From: Paraburkholderia atlantica
GTDB taxonomy: Bacteria; Pseudomonadota; Gammaproteobacteria; Burkholderiales; Burkholderiaceae
Assembly: GCF_009362785.1 (NCBI RefSeq)
Contig: NZ_WHNQ01000027.1
Coordinates: 40,894 to 104,893, forward strand
DNA: 64,000 nt
Direction of reading: 5' to 3'
Shown: positions 25,994 to 38,130 of the stretch, piece after piece
How positions within the stretch are numbered: the first letter of the stretch is position 1
Layout of the letters: each line of letters opens with the position of its first letter
The notes under the pieces: generated by a model
The model's input: only the letters and a program-made list of their open reading frames with translations
The model's database searches: none
Told to the model about the DNA's origin: nothing
Program-made: the position numbers and the translations under genes

Positions 25994-26677
25994 CTACTGC
26001 GTGACCAGCGCTTCATACCATTGCACCACCTGCTCGACCGCCTGGTCGACCGACAATGCGGAGGTATCAAGCAGCTTTGCATCCGCCGCGGGCTTGAGCG
26101 GCGCGGCCGCGCGCTGACTGTCACGCTCGTCGCGCTCACGCAAATCCCGGAGCAAGTCATCTATATTAGCAGAAAATCCTTTTTGGATCAATTGCTTATG
26201 CCGGCGCGCCGCGCGGGCCTCGACGCTCGCGGTCATGAACACCTTCAGCGCGGCGTCCTGGAAGATCACGGTGCCCATGTCGCGGCCGTCGGCGACCAGC
26301 CCCGGCTCCTTGCGAAACGCCCGCTGGCGCGCCACCAGCGCGGTTCGCACGGGCGCGTGCACGGCGATCGCCGAGGCGCGGCTGCCCACTTCCTCGGCGC
26401 GAATTTCGGTCGATACGTCGATCCCATCTAGCTGCGCGAGCCCCTCGCGAAACGTGATGTGGAGGTCGTCGATCAGTTTGACAAGTGCGTCGACGTCGTC
26501 CGCCGCAATGTCATAGCGCAAGCTCGCGAGGGCCGCGAGCCGGTACAGCGCGCCGCTGTCGAGCAGGTGAAAGCCGAGATTGGCGGCCACCATCGCGGCC
26601 ACTGTGCCTTTGCCGGAGGCGCTGGGGCCGTCGATCGTAATGACGGGCGTCTGGTGAAAGGGACGGGTCGGTTTCAT
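25994..26677 (-). CDS. cmk: Cytidylate kinase
   Basis: A 227-residue kinase phosphorylating CMP and dCMP. The P-loop is IDGPSASGKGTVA (residues 15-27), and GRDMGTVIFQDAALKVFMTAS and the RDERDSQRAAAPLKPA lid are conserved. It sits between aroA (37 bases upstream) and rpsA, the usual proteobacterial aroA-cmk-rpsA order. Confidence 0.97.
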   Translation of the reverse strand: MKPTRPFHQTPVITIDGPSASGKGTVAAMVAANLGFHLLDSGALYRLAALASLRYDIAADDVDALVKLIDDLHITFREGLAQLDGIDVSTEIRAEEVGSRASAIAVHAPVRTALVARQRAFRKEPGLVADGRDMGTVIFQDAALKVFMTASVEARAARRHKQLIQKGFSANIDDLLRDLRERDERDSQRAAAPLKPAADAKLLDTSALSVDQAVEQVVQWYEALVTQ

Positions 26678-26714
26678 CTAAAAATGTCGCACATCGGGGC
26701 GATTCGCACGCGAA

Positions 26715-28019
26715 TCAGGGTTGCGCGAGCGCCGTGAAGCGCTCGAAATAATCGGGGAACGTCTTGCCGACGCACTTCGGGTCGTTGATCCTGATCGGCA
26801 CGCCGCCCAAGCTTACGAGCGAGAAGCACATCGCCATGCGGTGGTCGTCGTAGGTATCGATCGCGGCATTCGGGATCAGCTTTTCGGGCGGCGTGACGAC
26901 GAGGAAATCCTCGCCTTCCTGCACTTTCGCGCCAACCTTGCGCAGCTCGGTCGCCATCGCGGCGATGCGGTCGGTTTCCTTCACACGCCAGCTCGCGATG
27001 TTGCGCAGCGTGGTCGTGCCGTCCGCGAACAGCGCGGCGACCGCGATCGTCATCGCGGCGTCGGGGATCAGGTTGAAGTCCATGTCGATCGGATCCAGCT
27101 TGCCATGGTCGTTGCCGACGCCACGCACTTCGATCCAGTCGTCGCCCATCTGCAGATTCGCGCCCATCTTGATCAGCGCATCGGCAAACCCGACGTCGCC
27201 CTGGATGCTCGCGCGGCCCACTCCTTCCACTCTGAGCGGCCCGCCGCCAAGCGCGCCCGCGGCAAGGAAATACGACGCCGACGACGCATCCCCTTCCACC
27301 ATGATCGTGCCCGGCGACCGATAACGCTGCCCCGCCGGCACCACGAACTGGTGCCAGCCGTGACGCTCGACCTCGATGCCGAAGCGCGCCATCAGCTTGA
27401 TCGTGATCTCGATGTACGGCTTCGAGATCAGCTCGCCGTCGACCTGCACGGTGGTGACGCCGCTCGCGGTGCGCAACAGCGGCAGCGTCATCAGCAGCGA
27501 GGTCAGGAACTGGCTCGACACGTCGCCGCGTACGCGGATCGGCGCGTCAACCATGATCTGGCCGGGACGGATGCGCAGCGGCGGATAGCCTTCGTTCTGC
27601 TCGTAGTCGATCTTCGCTCCGATCTGGCGCAAACCGTCGACGAGATCGCCGATCGGCCGCTCGTGCATGCGCGGCACGCCGTGGATCCGGTAGTCCCCGC
27701 CGTTCACGGCGAGCGCCGCGGTCAGCGGACGCACCGCCGTGCCCGCATTGCCGAGGAACAGGTCAGCCGTGCGCGCCGTAAACGCGCCGCGCGTGCCGGT
27801 CACGACGCAGGTGTCGCCGTCGCGCTTCAAACGCACGCCGAGCTTTTCGAGTGCGTCGAGCATCACGCGGGTGTCGTCGGAATCGAGCAGGTTCGTGATC
27901 GTCGTCTCGCCTTCGGCGAGCGCGGCGAGCAGCAACACCCGGTTCGAGATGCTCTTCGAGCCGGGCAGACGAACCGTGCCGGACGCACGGGAAAAAGGTC
28001 CGAGATCGAGGAATTCCAT
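26715..28019 (-). CDS. aroA: 3-phosphoshikimate 1-carboxyvinyltransferase (EPSP synthase)
   Basis: A 434-residue enzyme joining shikimate-3-phosphate and PEP in chorismate synthesis. Conserved parts are RLPGSKSISNRVLLLAALAEG near the start, FLGNAGTAVRPLTAAL (the glyphosate-site loop, with the sensitive-type glycine), GDVSSQFLTSLLM, and DDHRMAMCFSLVSLGG with a final DPKCVGKTFPDYF. Starts 18 bases after tyrA and is part of the serC-pheA-hisC-tyrA-aroA group. Confidence 0.97.
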   Translation of the reverse strand: MEFLDLGPFSRASGTVRLPGSKSISNRVLLLAALAEGETTITNLLDSDDTRVMLDALEKLGVRLKRDGDTCVVTGTRGAFTARTADLFLGNAGTAVRPLTAALAVNGGDYRIHGVPRMHERPIGDLVDGLRQIGAKIDYEQNEGYPPLRIRPGQIMVDAPIRVRGDVSSQFLTSLLMTLPLLRTASGVTTVQVDGELISKPYIEITIKLMARFGIEVERHGWHQFVVPAGQRYRSPGTIMVEGDASSASYFLAAGALGGGPLRVEGVGRASIQGDVGFADALIKMGANLQMGDDWIEVRGVGNDHGKLDPIDMDFNLIPDAAMTIAVAALFADGTTTLRNIASWRVKETDRIAAMATELRKVGAKVQEGEDFLVVTPPEKLIPNAAIDTYDDHRMAMCFSLVSLGGVPIRINDPKCVGKTFPDYFERFTALAQP

Positions 28020-28037
28020 GATGTGTCCAGTTTCCGG

Positions 28038-28979
28038 TTATTTCGACGCGTCGCCACTGGCTACGCCAGCCGCGCGCTGCTCTTGCCACTGACTGCGCGC
28101 GACGCGCGAGCGCGCGAACACGGCTTCGAGCGCGGCGCCGTCGCCGGCTTCGATCGCCGTGCGCAGGCGCGCGAGGACCGCGGTGTACGCGTCGAGTTCG
28201 TCGAGCAGCGCCACGCGATTGGCGACGCAGACGTCGCGCCACATCTCCGGACTCGACGCGGCAATGCGCGTGAAGTCGCGAAACCCGCCCGCCGCGAACG
28301 AGAACTTCAACGCGGCGTCGGGCGAATTGAGGATCTGCTCGACCAGCGCGAACGACAGCACATGCGGCAGATGACTGACCGACGCGAATACGCGGTCGTG
28401 CTGCTGCGGCGTCATGTCCCGCACCAAGGCGCCGGTGGCGCGCCACATCGCCGCGACGCGCTCGACCGCTTCCGGCGCGTTCTCCGGCAGCGGGCACAAT
28501 ACGACGTTGCGGTTCACGTACAGATCGGGCAATGCGGCATCGACGCCGCTCGACTCGCGGCCGGCGATCGGATGGCCCGGCACGAACTGCCCGATCCGCG
28601 CGCCAAGCGCCGCGCGCGCGGCGGCGACCACGTCGGACTTGGTGCTGCCCGCATCGGTGACGATCGTCTTCGCGTCGAGATGGGGCGCGATGCGTTCGAG
28701 CAGCGGCTGGGTCTGCGCGACCGGCGCCGCGAGCAGCACAAAGTCCGCGCCCGCGAGCGCGTCGCGCAGCGCGACGTCGTCGTTGAGCACCGCGGCGCCG
28801 TCGATCACCCCGAGCGCCAACGCGCGCTCGCTCGACGCGGACGTCCGTCCGACGCCGATCACCGTGCGCGCTCCACCGGCTTCGCCGCGTTCACGCAACG
28901 CGCGCGCGAGCGATCCGCCGATCAGGCCGACACCGAAAATCACCAGCTTGTTAAAAGAAAACGCGGCCACGTCGCTCAC
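28038..28979 (-). CDS. tyrA: Prephenate dehydrogenase
   Basis: A 313-residue enzyme converting prephenate to 4-hydroxyphenylpyruvate for tyrosine. The NAD fold is VIFGVGLIGGSLARALRERG at residues 13-32; GHPIAGRESSGVDAALPDLY and SHLPHVLSFALVEQI carry the prephenate-site residues. No chorismate mutase or ACT domain is attached, so it is the single-domain form. Lies between hisC and aroA. Confidence 0.94.
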   Translation of the reverse strand: MSDVAAFSFNKLVIFGVGLIGGSLARALRERGEAGGARTVIGVGRTSASSERALALGVIDGAAVLNDDVALRDALAGADFVLLAAPVAQTQPLLERIAPHLDAKTIVTDAGSTKSDVVAAARAALGARIGQFVPGHPIAGRESSGVDAALPDLYVNRNVVLCPLPENAPEAVERVAAMWRATGALVRDMTPQQHDRVFASVSHLPHVLSFALVEQILNSPDAALKFSFAAGGFRDFTRIAASSPEMWRDVCVANRVALLDELDAYTAVLARLRTAIEAGDGAALEAVFARSRVARSQWQEQRAAGVASGDASK

Positions 28980-29040
28980 ACAATACGGACATTAAGCGCG
29001 CCACTCCTGCCGTTCGACGCGCGGGGTCAAGGTTCAATGT

Positions 29041-30162
29041 TTATGCTGCGGCAGGCTCGGCAAGCGTCTTCTCGAGCGCAGCGAGGAACGCTTCGTTTTC
29101 CTCCGGCAAGCCGATCGTGATGCGCAGCCACTGCGGCAAGCCGTAGTTGGCGACCGGTCGCACGATCACGGCCTGCTTCAGCAGCGCGAGGTTCACCCGG
29201 GCGCCGGCTTTGTCGTCGCTGCCGACGCGCACGAGCACGAAGTTGCCCTCGGACGGCACGTATTCGAGGCCGAGCTTGTCGAACGCCTCGGTCAGAAGCG
29301 TATAGCCCTGCGCGTTCAGCGCGGCACTTTTCTGCAGAAACGCGCTGTCGTTCAGTGCCGCAATCGCCGCGGCTTGCGCGAGCGTATTTACGTTAAACGG
29401 CTGACGCAGTCGATTCAGCAAATCGGTCAACCCGGGCTGCGCGATCGCGAAGCCGATGCGCAAGCCCGCAAGCCCGAACGCCTTCGAGAACGTACGCGAA
29501 ACCAGCAGGTTCGGATGGCGGCGCACCCAGTCGATGGAGTCGTAGCGCTTGTCTGCCGACAGATACTCGGTGTACGCCTCGTCGAGCACGACGACCACGT
29601 GGCGCGGCACCTTGCCGAGAAACGCCTCGAGCGTCGGGCCGTCGACGAACGTGCCGGTTGGATTGTTCGGATTGGCGACGAACACGAGACGCGTGTCGTC
29701 GTCGATCGCGGCGAGCATCGCGTCGAGGTCGTGACCGTAGCGCACCGCCGGCACGACGATCGCGCGCGCGCCGACGCCTTGCGTCGCGAGCGCATAAACC
29801 GCGAACGAATACTGCGAGAACACAACCGCCTGGCCCTTCTCGACGAACGCGTGCGCCGCGAGTTCGAGGATGTCGTTGCTGCCGTTGCCGAGGGTGATCC
29901 ACTCAGCCGGCACGCCGTAACGCGCGGCGAGCGCCGCCTTCAGCTCGAAACCGTTCGAGTCCGGATAGCGGCCGAGATCGGCGACCGCCTGCGCCATCGC
30001 GCGCTGCGCGGATTCCGGCATGCCGAGCGGATTCTCGTTCGATGCCAGCTTCACGATGCTCGCCTCGTCGAGACCGAACTCACGGGCCACTTCCGAAATC
30101 GGCTTGCCGGCGATGTACGGCGCGATCGCACGCACATAGGAAGGGCCGAAAGACGCTGTCAT
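29041..30162 (-). CDS. hisC: Histidinol-phosphate aminotransferase (aromatic-cluster copy)
   Basis: A 373-residue PLP aminotransferase of the HisC family. The PLP-binding lysine is in SRTFSKAFGLAGLRIGFAI, with ANPNNPTGTFVD and LDEAYTEYL before it. Placed between pheA and tyrA, it probably serves as the aromatic aminotransferase for phenylalanine and tyrosine; Burkholderia usually carries another hisC in the histidine operon. The start at 30162 (MTASFGPSYVRAI) is preferred to a 17-codon longer frame. Confidence 0.93.
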   Translation of the reverse strand: MTASFGPSYVRAIAPYIAGKPISEVAREFGLDEASIVKLASNENPLGMPESAQRAMAQAVADLGRYPDSNGFELKAALAARYGVPAEWITLGNGSNDILELAAHAFVEKGQAVVFSQYSFAVYALATQGVGARAIVVPAVRYGHDLDAMLAAIDDDTRLVFVANPNNPTGTFVDGPTLEAFLGKVPRHVVVVLDEAYTEYLSADKRYDSIDWVRRHPNLLVSRTFSKAFGLAGLRIGFAIAQPGLTDLLNRLRQPFNVNTLAQAAAIAALNDSAFLQKSAALNAQGYTLLTEAFDKLGLEYVPSEGNFVLVRVGSDDKAGARVNLALLKQAVIVRPVANYGLPQWLRITIGLPEENEAFLAALEKTLAEPAAA

Positions 30163-30243
30163 GAAAATCTCCGAACGACGATGGATAGTGAAATATGCGT
30201 TCGGGCGGCGCACGCGGCGCCGCCCGCGCTGCGCTGCCAGCCC

Positions 30244-31323
30244 TTAGCGGGCGCGCGGATACGAGCCGAGTATCTTCAGGAACGCGGCTTTTTCGCCGAG
30301 GCCCGCGAGCGCGGCCGCCACGGCCGGATCGTCGCGATGGCCTTCGACGTCGATATAGAAGTAGTACTCCCACGTGCCGACGCGCGCGGGGCGCGATTCG
30401 AAACGTGTCATCGACACGCCGTGGCGCGCGAGCGGCTCGAGCAGCTTGACCATCGCGCCCGGTTCGTTCGCGACCGACACGATCAGCGAGGTCTGGTCGT
30501 AGCCGCTCGGACCGGTCGGCTCCTTGCCGATCATGACGAAGCGCGTACGGTTGTGCGGATCGTCCTGGATCAGCGCGTTGGTGACCTGCAGGCCGTAGTG
30601 GATCGCGGCGCGGTCGCCGGCGATGGCCGCGACGGTCGGATCTTCGGACGCCATCCGTGCGGCTTCCGCATTGCTCGACACCGCCTGACGCTCGAGATGC
30701 GGCGCATTGGTCGACAGCCAGCGCTGGCACTGCGCAAGCGCTTGCGCGTGCGCGCAGACGCGCGTGACGCCGACGAGACCGTTCTGCGTGAGCAGGTTGT
30801 GATGGATCGGCAATGCGAGTTCGCCGCCGATGGTCAGCTGCGTTTGCAGCAGCAGATCCAGCGTGCGCGACACCGCGCCTTCGGTCGAGTTCTCGACCGG
30901 CACGACGCCGTAGTCTGCAGCGCCAGCCTCGACCGAGCGGAATACTTCGTCGATCGATGGGCACGGCAACCCTTCGATCGACTGACCGAAGTACTCGTGC
31001 ATCGCCTGTTCGCTATAGGTGCCGACCGGCCCGAGGTACGCGGCCTTGATGCTCTTTTCTAGCGCGCGGCTCGCTGCCATGATCTCGCGCCAGATCGCGC
31101 TGATGTGTTCGTCCGCTAGCGGACCCGCGCTCATTTCCTGCAGGCGCGCGATCACCTGCATCTCGCGCTCGGGCCGGAACACCGGCGCGTTGAAATGCTT
31201 CTTGACCTCGCCCACTTCGAGCGCGACCGACGCGCGCTGGTTCAGGAGCGCGATCAGCTGCGCGTCGAGCGCATCGATGCGATCGCGCAGAGGTTTAAGT
31301 CGTGTATTGAGTTCGTCGTCCAT
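30244..31323 (-). CDS. pheA: Bifunctional chorismate mutase/prephenate dehydratase (P-protein)
   Basis: A 359-residue protein with three parts: an AroQ-type chorismate mutase (about 8-90; RIDALDAQLIALLNQR, REIMAASRALE), a prephenate dehydratase domain from AAYLGPVGTYSEQA (about 93) through PVENSTEGAV and the catalytic-region RTRFVMIG, and a C-terminal ACT domain (NEPGAMVKLLEPLA, RFESRPAR) that gives phenylalanine feedback. It lies 63 bases after serC and 81 before hisC. Confidence 0.97.
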   Translation of the reverse strand: MDDELNTRLKPLRDRIDALDAQLIALLNQRASVALEVGEVKKHFNAPVFRPEREMQVIARLQEMSAGPLADEHISAIWREIMAASRALEKSIKAAYLGPVGTYSEQAMHEYFGQSIEGLPCPSIDEVFRSVEAGAADYGVVPVENSTEGAVSRTLDLLLQTQLTIGGELALPIHHNLLTQNGLVGVTRVCAHAQALAQCQRWLSTNAPHLERQAVSSNAEAARMASEDPTVAAIAGDRAAIHYGLQVTNALIQDDPHNRTRFVMIGKEPTGPSGYDQTSLIVSVANEPGAMVKLLEPLARHGVSMTRFESRPARVGTWEYYFYIDVEGHRDDPAVAAALAGLGEKAAFLKILGSYPRAR

Positions 31324-31386
31324 GCGTAAAACGGCTCTGCCGGGTAACTGCTGGAAAAGATGCGCGCGCCTGCCGGTCAGTGTGAC

Positions 31387-32469
31387 TCAGGCGCTGCGCT
31401 GTTCGAATTCCTTCATGTATTCGACAAGCGCTTTGACGCCTTCGAGCGGGACGGCGTTATAAATCGACGCCCGCATGCCGCCGACGGACTTGTGGCCCTT
31501 TAGCTGCACCAATCCCCGCGCTTTCGCGCCGGACAGGAAATCTTCGTTGCGCGACTCGTCGGCAAGGAAGAACGGTACGTTCATCCGCGAACGCGAGCCA
31601 CGTTCGACCTTGTTCAGATAGAAGCTGCTCGAGTCGATCGTGTCGTACAGCAGCTTCGATTTTTCGAGGTTGCGTGCCTCCATCGCCACGAGCCCGCCCT
31701 GCTTCTTCAACCACTTGAACACGAGCCCGGCGATATAGATCGCATAGGTGGGCGGCGTGTTGTACATCGAGTTGTTCTCGGCGACGGTCTTCCATTCGAA
31801 TGCCGACGGGCAGATCGGCATCGCGCGATCGAGCATGTCCTCACGCACGATCACAACCGTCACCCCCGCCATGCCGATGTTCTTCTGCGCGCCGCCAAAC
31901 AGCACGCCGTATTTGGCGATGTCCATCGGGCGCGACAGGATATGCGACGACGCGTCCGCGACGAGCGGAATGTCGCCGAGGTCGGGAATCTCGAAAGTTT
32001 CGACGCCGTGAATGGTCTCGTTGGTGCACAAATGCACGTAAGCCGGATCGTCCGACAGTTGCCATTCAGAGCGCGCCGGCGCGCGGGTGAAGCCGTCGGC
32101 TGTCTTGCCGGTCGCGGCAAGATGCACGGTGCCGTATTTGTGCGCTTCCATGAACGATTTCTGCGACCACGAGCCGGTGACGACGAAATCAGCACGCGGT
32201 TTCGAGCCGAGCAGGTTCATCGGCACGATCGCGTTTTCGCCGAGCCCGCCGCCCTGCAGGAACAGGATGCGGTGGCTTGCCGGAACCTGCAGCAACTCGC
32301 GCAGATCGGTCAGCGCTGCTTCGTGGATCGACATGAATTCCTTGCCGCGATGGCTCATTTCCATCACGCTCATGCCGCTGCCTTGCCAGTTCAGCATCTC
32401 GTCGGCTGCCTGGCGCAGCACTTCTTCGGGCATGGCCGCCGGGCCGGCGGAGAAATTAAAAACGCGCAT
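31387..32469 (-). CDS. serC: Phosphoserine aminotransferase
   Basis: A 360-residue PLP enzyme making phosphoserine from 3-phosphohydroxypyruvate, also used in pyridoxal synthesis. It starts MRVFNFSAGPAAMPEEVL, with FLQGGGLGENAIVPMNLL and the PLP lysine in LFGGAQKNIGMAGVTVV; GGMRASIYNAVPLEGV ends the protein. The 39 extra codons upstream in the same frame are noncoding. First gene of the run toward aroA. Confidence 0.97.
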   Translation of the reverse strand: MRVFNFSAGPAAMPEEVLRQAADEMLNWQGSGMSVMEMSHRGKEFMSIHEAALTDLRELLQVPASHRILFLQGGGLGENAIVPMNLLGSKPRADFVVTGSWSQKSFMEAHKYGTVHLAATGKTADGFTRAPARSEWQLSDDPAYVHLCTNETIHGVETFEIPDLGDIPLVADASSHILSRPMDIAKYGVLFGGAQKNIGMAGVTVVIVREDMLDRAMPICPSAFEWKTVAENNSMYNTPPTYAIYIAGLVFKWLKKQGGLVAMEARNLEKSKLLYDTIDSSSFYLNKVERGSRSRMNVPFFLADESRNEDFLSGAKARGLVQLKGHKSVGGMRASIYNAVPLEGVKALVEYMKEFEQRSA

Positions 32470-32672
32470 GTGAGGTCCTGGAAGCGGGCGCGAAATAACA
32501 ATGTCGCGCGGGAATCGGCGAAAAGAACTGCGAAATGGCTCGGCGAAAAAGAAAATGGCCGTCTGCGCCAGTGCGCAAACGACCATTATCGCATTGTCGC
32601 CGCCAACCCGCCACGCCGGGCGGCCCAGCGGGCGCGGCGACAGGCCGACTGATGAGCGCCCGCGAGCGGAAT

Positions 32673-33281
32673 TTACTTGGCAGCCGCCTTGACCGATGCG
32701 ACTTCCTTGTCGGCCTGATCACGCGTTGCTTTGATCGATTCCGGCATGTACTTCTGCATCAGACCGTTCACGACGTCGCGGCCAACCTGGTCTTGCACCT
32801 GGATGAACTTGCGGCCGGTCGGGCTCTTGTAGAACGTGGTCAGGTCCTTGATTTCCGACACGCTGTAGTACTTCGCGTACGCATCGTACTGAGCTTGCAT
32901 CGCGTCCTGACGGAAAGCGTCGGTTGCGAAGACCTGACCTGCCGCGTCCACCAGCTTCGGTACCGCGTTCTTTTGCAGGGCCGGCACGGCAGCCTGCTTC
33001 TGCTTGTCCGTCATCGTCTTGTTCTCGGTCAGCGCGTCCGACAGGATTGCCGGCACGAGCTGCTTGGCCTGCATCTGCGCGCTGTTGCCGATTGCGCCAA
33101 CCAGCTTCTGCGCGTCGATGGCGTCGAGCAGGTCCTTAATGGCAGCTTGCTTGGCGGGATCAACCGGTGCTGCTGCAGCAGCCGGAGCTGCGGGCGCCTG
33201 GTTCTGCAGCGCTTGAGCCATGGCGAAGGTCGGCACGATGGCAGCCAGCAACATCAGTTGTTTAAATCGTTTTTGCATCAT
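32673..33281 (-). CDS. DUF2059 domain-containing exported protein
   Basis: A 202-residue protein with a signal peptide (MMQKRFKQLMLLAAIVPTFAMAQ), an Ala/Pro-rich linker, and a DUF2059 domain at about 95-190 (FATDAFRQDAMQAQYDAYAKYYSVSEIKDLTTFYKSPTGRK region). DUF2059 proteins are periplasmic or envelope proteins of unknown role. It sits alone between gyrA and serC on the same strand; GGGAG precedes the two adjacent ATG codons. Confidence 0.85.
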   Translation of the reverse strand: MMQKRFKQLMLLAAIVPTFAMAQALQNQAPAAPAAAAAPVDPAKQAAIKDLLDAIDAQKLVGAIGNSAQMQAKQLVPAILSDALTENKTMTDKQKQAAVPALQKNAVPKLVDAAGQVFATDAFRQDAMQAQYDAYAKYYSVSEIKDLTTFYKSPTGRKFIQVQDQVGRDVVNGLMQKYMPESIKATRDQADKEVASVKAAAK

Positions 33282-33402
33282 TACTCCCTAAGAGAAATTA
33301 ACTTGAACCGCACGCCGCACGGGAAAGCGTACCGGCCCGATACGCGTTGACCCGCAGCGTAGCTTCAACGTATTAACTGAGACTGAAAGCCGCTGGCACG
33401 GA

Positions 33403-36033
<2,631 letters not shown>

Positions 36034-36509
36034 TATCCGTATCTTTTACGTGCGAAGGCGCGGGTTCGCCGCCACTTCGCGTAAGCATTGCAGGCGCAAC
36101 GCATCACGCGATTCTAACATGCCACGCATCCACGCCCGACGAAGGTACGTATACATATTAGAGGGGTACCCGCCAACACCTCGCCGATCCCACAATTTCG
36201 GGCTCATCAGGCTCGATTCCTGCATGGGGCCAATTCCCCGCTCAGGCAGAGCTGGCGGACCGCTCAGACGAAAACATTTGTTGCGCATGCACCACATTTG
36301 GAGGGGGATTTGAATGGGGGCAGATTTTTTTTTCGTCGGAGGGGAACGATATGGCAAAATGCCAACGCACAAAGAGTCAGACACTGCTCGAAGTCTACAC
36401 AGCCGGTTTTTGTTCCGCACCAATGTTATACTTCGAGCAATGTATGACTGGTCATCCGTCAACAGGCTCGCAGTAAACCTGCGGTAATCTCAATTTCGAG
36501 AGGAGAAAT
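36034..36509. other. 476-base divergent gyrA/OmpA-like promoter region
   Basis: No convincing gene lies here. On the plus strand TATACT (36427-36432) is a likely -10 for the OmpA-like gene, giving a leader of about 70 bases with a small stem CGCAG-TAAAC-CTGCG and a strong GAGAGGAGA site just before its ATG. On the minus strand TAGAAT (36116 to 36111) may be a gyrA -10. A nine-T run near 36330 and the AT-rich middle stand out from the GC-rich flanks. Confidence 0.6.
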
Positions 36510-37157
36510 ATGAATAAACTTTCAAAGCTCGCGTTCATTGCAGCTACCGCAGTTATGGCTGCATCCGCCATGGCGCAGTCGGTGCCGGCGTCGCGACAAG
36601 CTACCAACGACAACTGGGTGAATGGTACTGGCGAATACGTGTGGATGAACGGCACGAACGAGCTTTGCTGGCGCGATGCATTCTGGACGCCCGCAACGGC
36701 TAACGCCAAGTGCGACGGCGCTCTGGTTGCTCAGGCTCCGACCCCGCCGGCACCGGTCGCTCCGGCTCCGGCTATCTCCAGCGAAAAGATTACGTATCAA
36801 GCTGATGCGCTGTTCGATTTCGACAAGGCAATCCTGAAGCCGGCTGGCAAGGAACGTCTGAGCGAACTGGCATCGAAGATCCAAGGCATCAATCTCGAAG
36901 TCGTCGTCGCTACGGGCCACACCGACCGCATCGGTTCGGACGCCTACAACGACCGTCTGTCGCTGCGTCGTGCTCAAGCTGTGAAGGCCTTCCTGGTCAG
37001 CAAGGGCGTCGAAGCCAACCGTATCTACACGGAAGGCAAGGGCCGCCGCAACCCGGTTACCACCGGTTGCAACCAGAAGAACCGCAAGCAACTCATCGCC
37101 TGCCTCGCACCGGACCGCCGCGTGGAAGTCGAAGTTGTCGGTACGCCGAAGCAGTAA
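36510..37157 (+). CDS. OmpA-family exported peptidoglycan-binding protein
   Basis: A 215-residue secreted protein: signal peptide (MNKLSKLAFIAATAVMAASAMAQ), a short Trp- and Asn-rich N-terminal domain with two Cys (about 51 and 67), a Pro/Ala linker (about 76-90), and an OmpA C-terminal domain (about 95-212) with DALFDFDKAILKPAGKERL, GHTDRIGSDAYNDRLSLRRA and PDRRVEVEV. It lacks the OmpA beta-barrel, so it is probably periplasmic or peripheral to the outer membrane and binds peptidoglycan through the Asp/Arg pair. Codons are those of highly expressed genes. A terminator follows. Confidence 0.9.
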   Translation: MNKLSKLAFIAATAVMAASAMAQSVPASRQATNDNWVNGTGEYVWMNGTNELCWRDAFWTPATANAKCDGALVAQAPTPPAPVAPAPAISSEKITYQADALFDFDKAILKPAGKERLSELASKIQGINLEVVVATGHTDRIGSDAYNDRLSLRRAQAVKAFLVSKGVEANRIYTEGKGRRNPVTTGCNQKNRKQLIACLAPDRRVEVEVVGTPKQ

Positions 37158-37180
37158 GCTGGAAAATTACCGCAGTATCG

Positions 37181-37208
37181 AAAGCCCCGCTTCGGCGGGG
37201 CTTTTTTT
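37181..37208 (+). terminator. Rho-independent terminator of the OmpA-like gene
   Basis: AAAGCCCCGC-TTCG-GCGGGGCTTTTTTT: ten-base stem, CTTCGG loop and seven T, 23 bases after the stop codon. Confidence 0.95.
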
Positions 37209-37391
37209 ATGTGCGGGTGCCGCCACGCGATGTGATGCGCGACGGAAGAACACCCCGCTCCGCTACTAGGGCTCTCAGGTCGCATCGGCAGTCGCTCGCC
37301 GACGCGCTTTTGCCGCTCTTTCTCTTGCCCTATATACTCAGGGTTTATCCTCGAGCGTCCGCTCACCGCTTTCATCGAGGCAGCCTTCGCC

Positions 37392-38090
37392 ATGACCAAC
37401 GCCGATCCCCACGAACTACAGAAATTCAGCGACCTCGCGCATCGTTGGTGGGACCCGAACGCCGAATTCAAACCGTTGCACGAACTGAATCCGATTCGCC
37501 TGAGCTGGATCGACGCTCACGCGCATCTGGCTGGCAAAAAGGTGCTCGATATCGGTTGCGGCGGCGGCATCCTGTCGGAATCGATGGCAGGCTTGGGCGC
37601 TCATGTGAAGGGCATCGACCTGTCGACGCAGGCACTCGGCGTCGCCGATCTTCACAGTCTTGAAAGCGGTGTAACCGTCGATTACGAAGAAATCGCAGCC
37701 GAGGCGCTGGCCGCGCGCGAACCGGGCACTTATGACGTGGTCACCTGCATGGAAATGCTCGAGCACGTGCCCAAGCCGGCGGCGATCGTCGAAGCCTGCA
37801 AGAATCTCGTGAAGCCGGGCGGCTGGGTGTTTTTCTCCACGCTGAACCGCAACGTGAAGTCGTATCTGTTCGCTGTGATCGGCGCCGAATACATCGCGCG
37901 AATGCTGCCGAAGGGCACGCACGACTACGCGCGCTTCATCCGCCCGTCGGAACTCGCCGGCTTCGTGCGCGCCGCCGATCTGCGCACGGCCGACATCAAG
38001 GGCATCGTGTACAACCCGCTCAGCAAGCATTTCGCGCTGTCGTCCGACACGAGCGTCAACTATATGCTCGCCTGTCGCCGCGACGCCTGA
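37392..38090 (+). CDS. ubiG: Ubiquinone biosynthesis O-methyltransferase
   Basis: A 232-residue SAM-dependent methyltransferase making both O-methylations of ubiquinone. The SAM motif is VLDIGCGGGILSESMAGLGAHVKGIDLS (starting near 48), with CMEMLEHVPKP and WVFFSTLNRNVKSYLFAV later, all typical of UbiG. A TATACT near 37334 may be the -10. It is followed 40 bases on by gph, as in many beta-proteobacteria. Confidence 0.96.
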   Translation: MTNADPHELQKFSDLAHRWWDPNAEFKPLHELNPIRLSWIDAHAHLAGKKVLDIGCGGGILSESMAGLGAHVKGIDLSTQALGVADLHSLESGVTVDYEEIAAEALAAREPGTYDVVTCMEMLEHVPKPAAIVEACKNLVKPGGWVFFSTLNRNVKSYLFAVIGAEYIARMLPKGTHDYARFIRPSELAGFVRAADLRTADIKGIVYNPLSKHFALSSDTSVNYMLACRRDA

Positions 38091-38130
38091 CCTGCCAGAA
38101 CCGCCCGATCCGCCGTATCCGAAACGAACA

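Noticed and set aside
26721..29120. 799-codon plus-strand open frame over aroA and tyrA
   Set aside because: GC-rich shadow frame: its product is Arg/His/Asp-rich without any domain, and the opposite strand carries two clear enzymes.
36046..36462. 138-codon minus-strand open frame upstream of gyrA
   Set aside because: No recognisable protein features, and it covers the gyrA and OmpA-like promoters; treated as noncoding.
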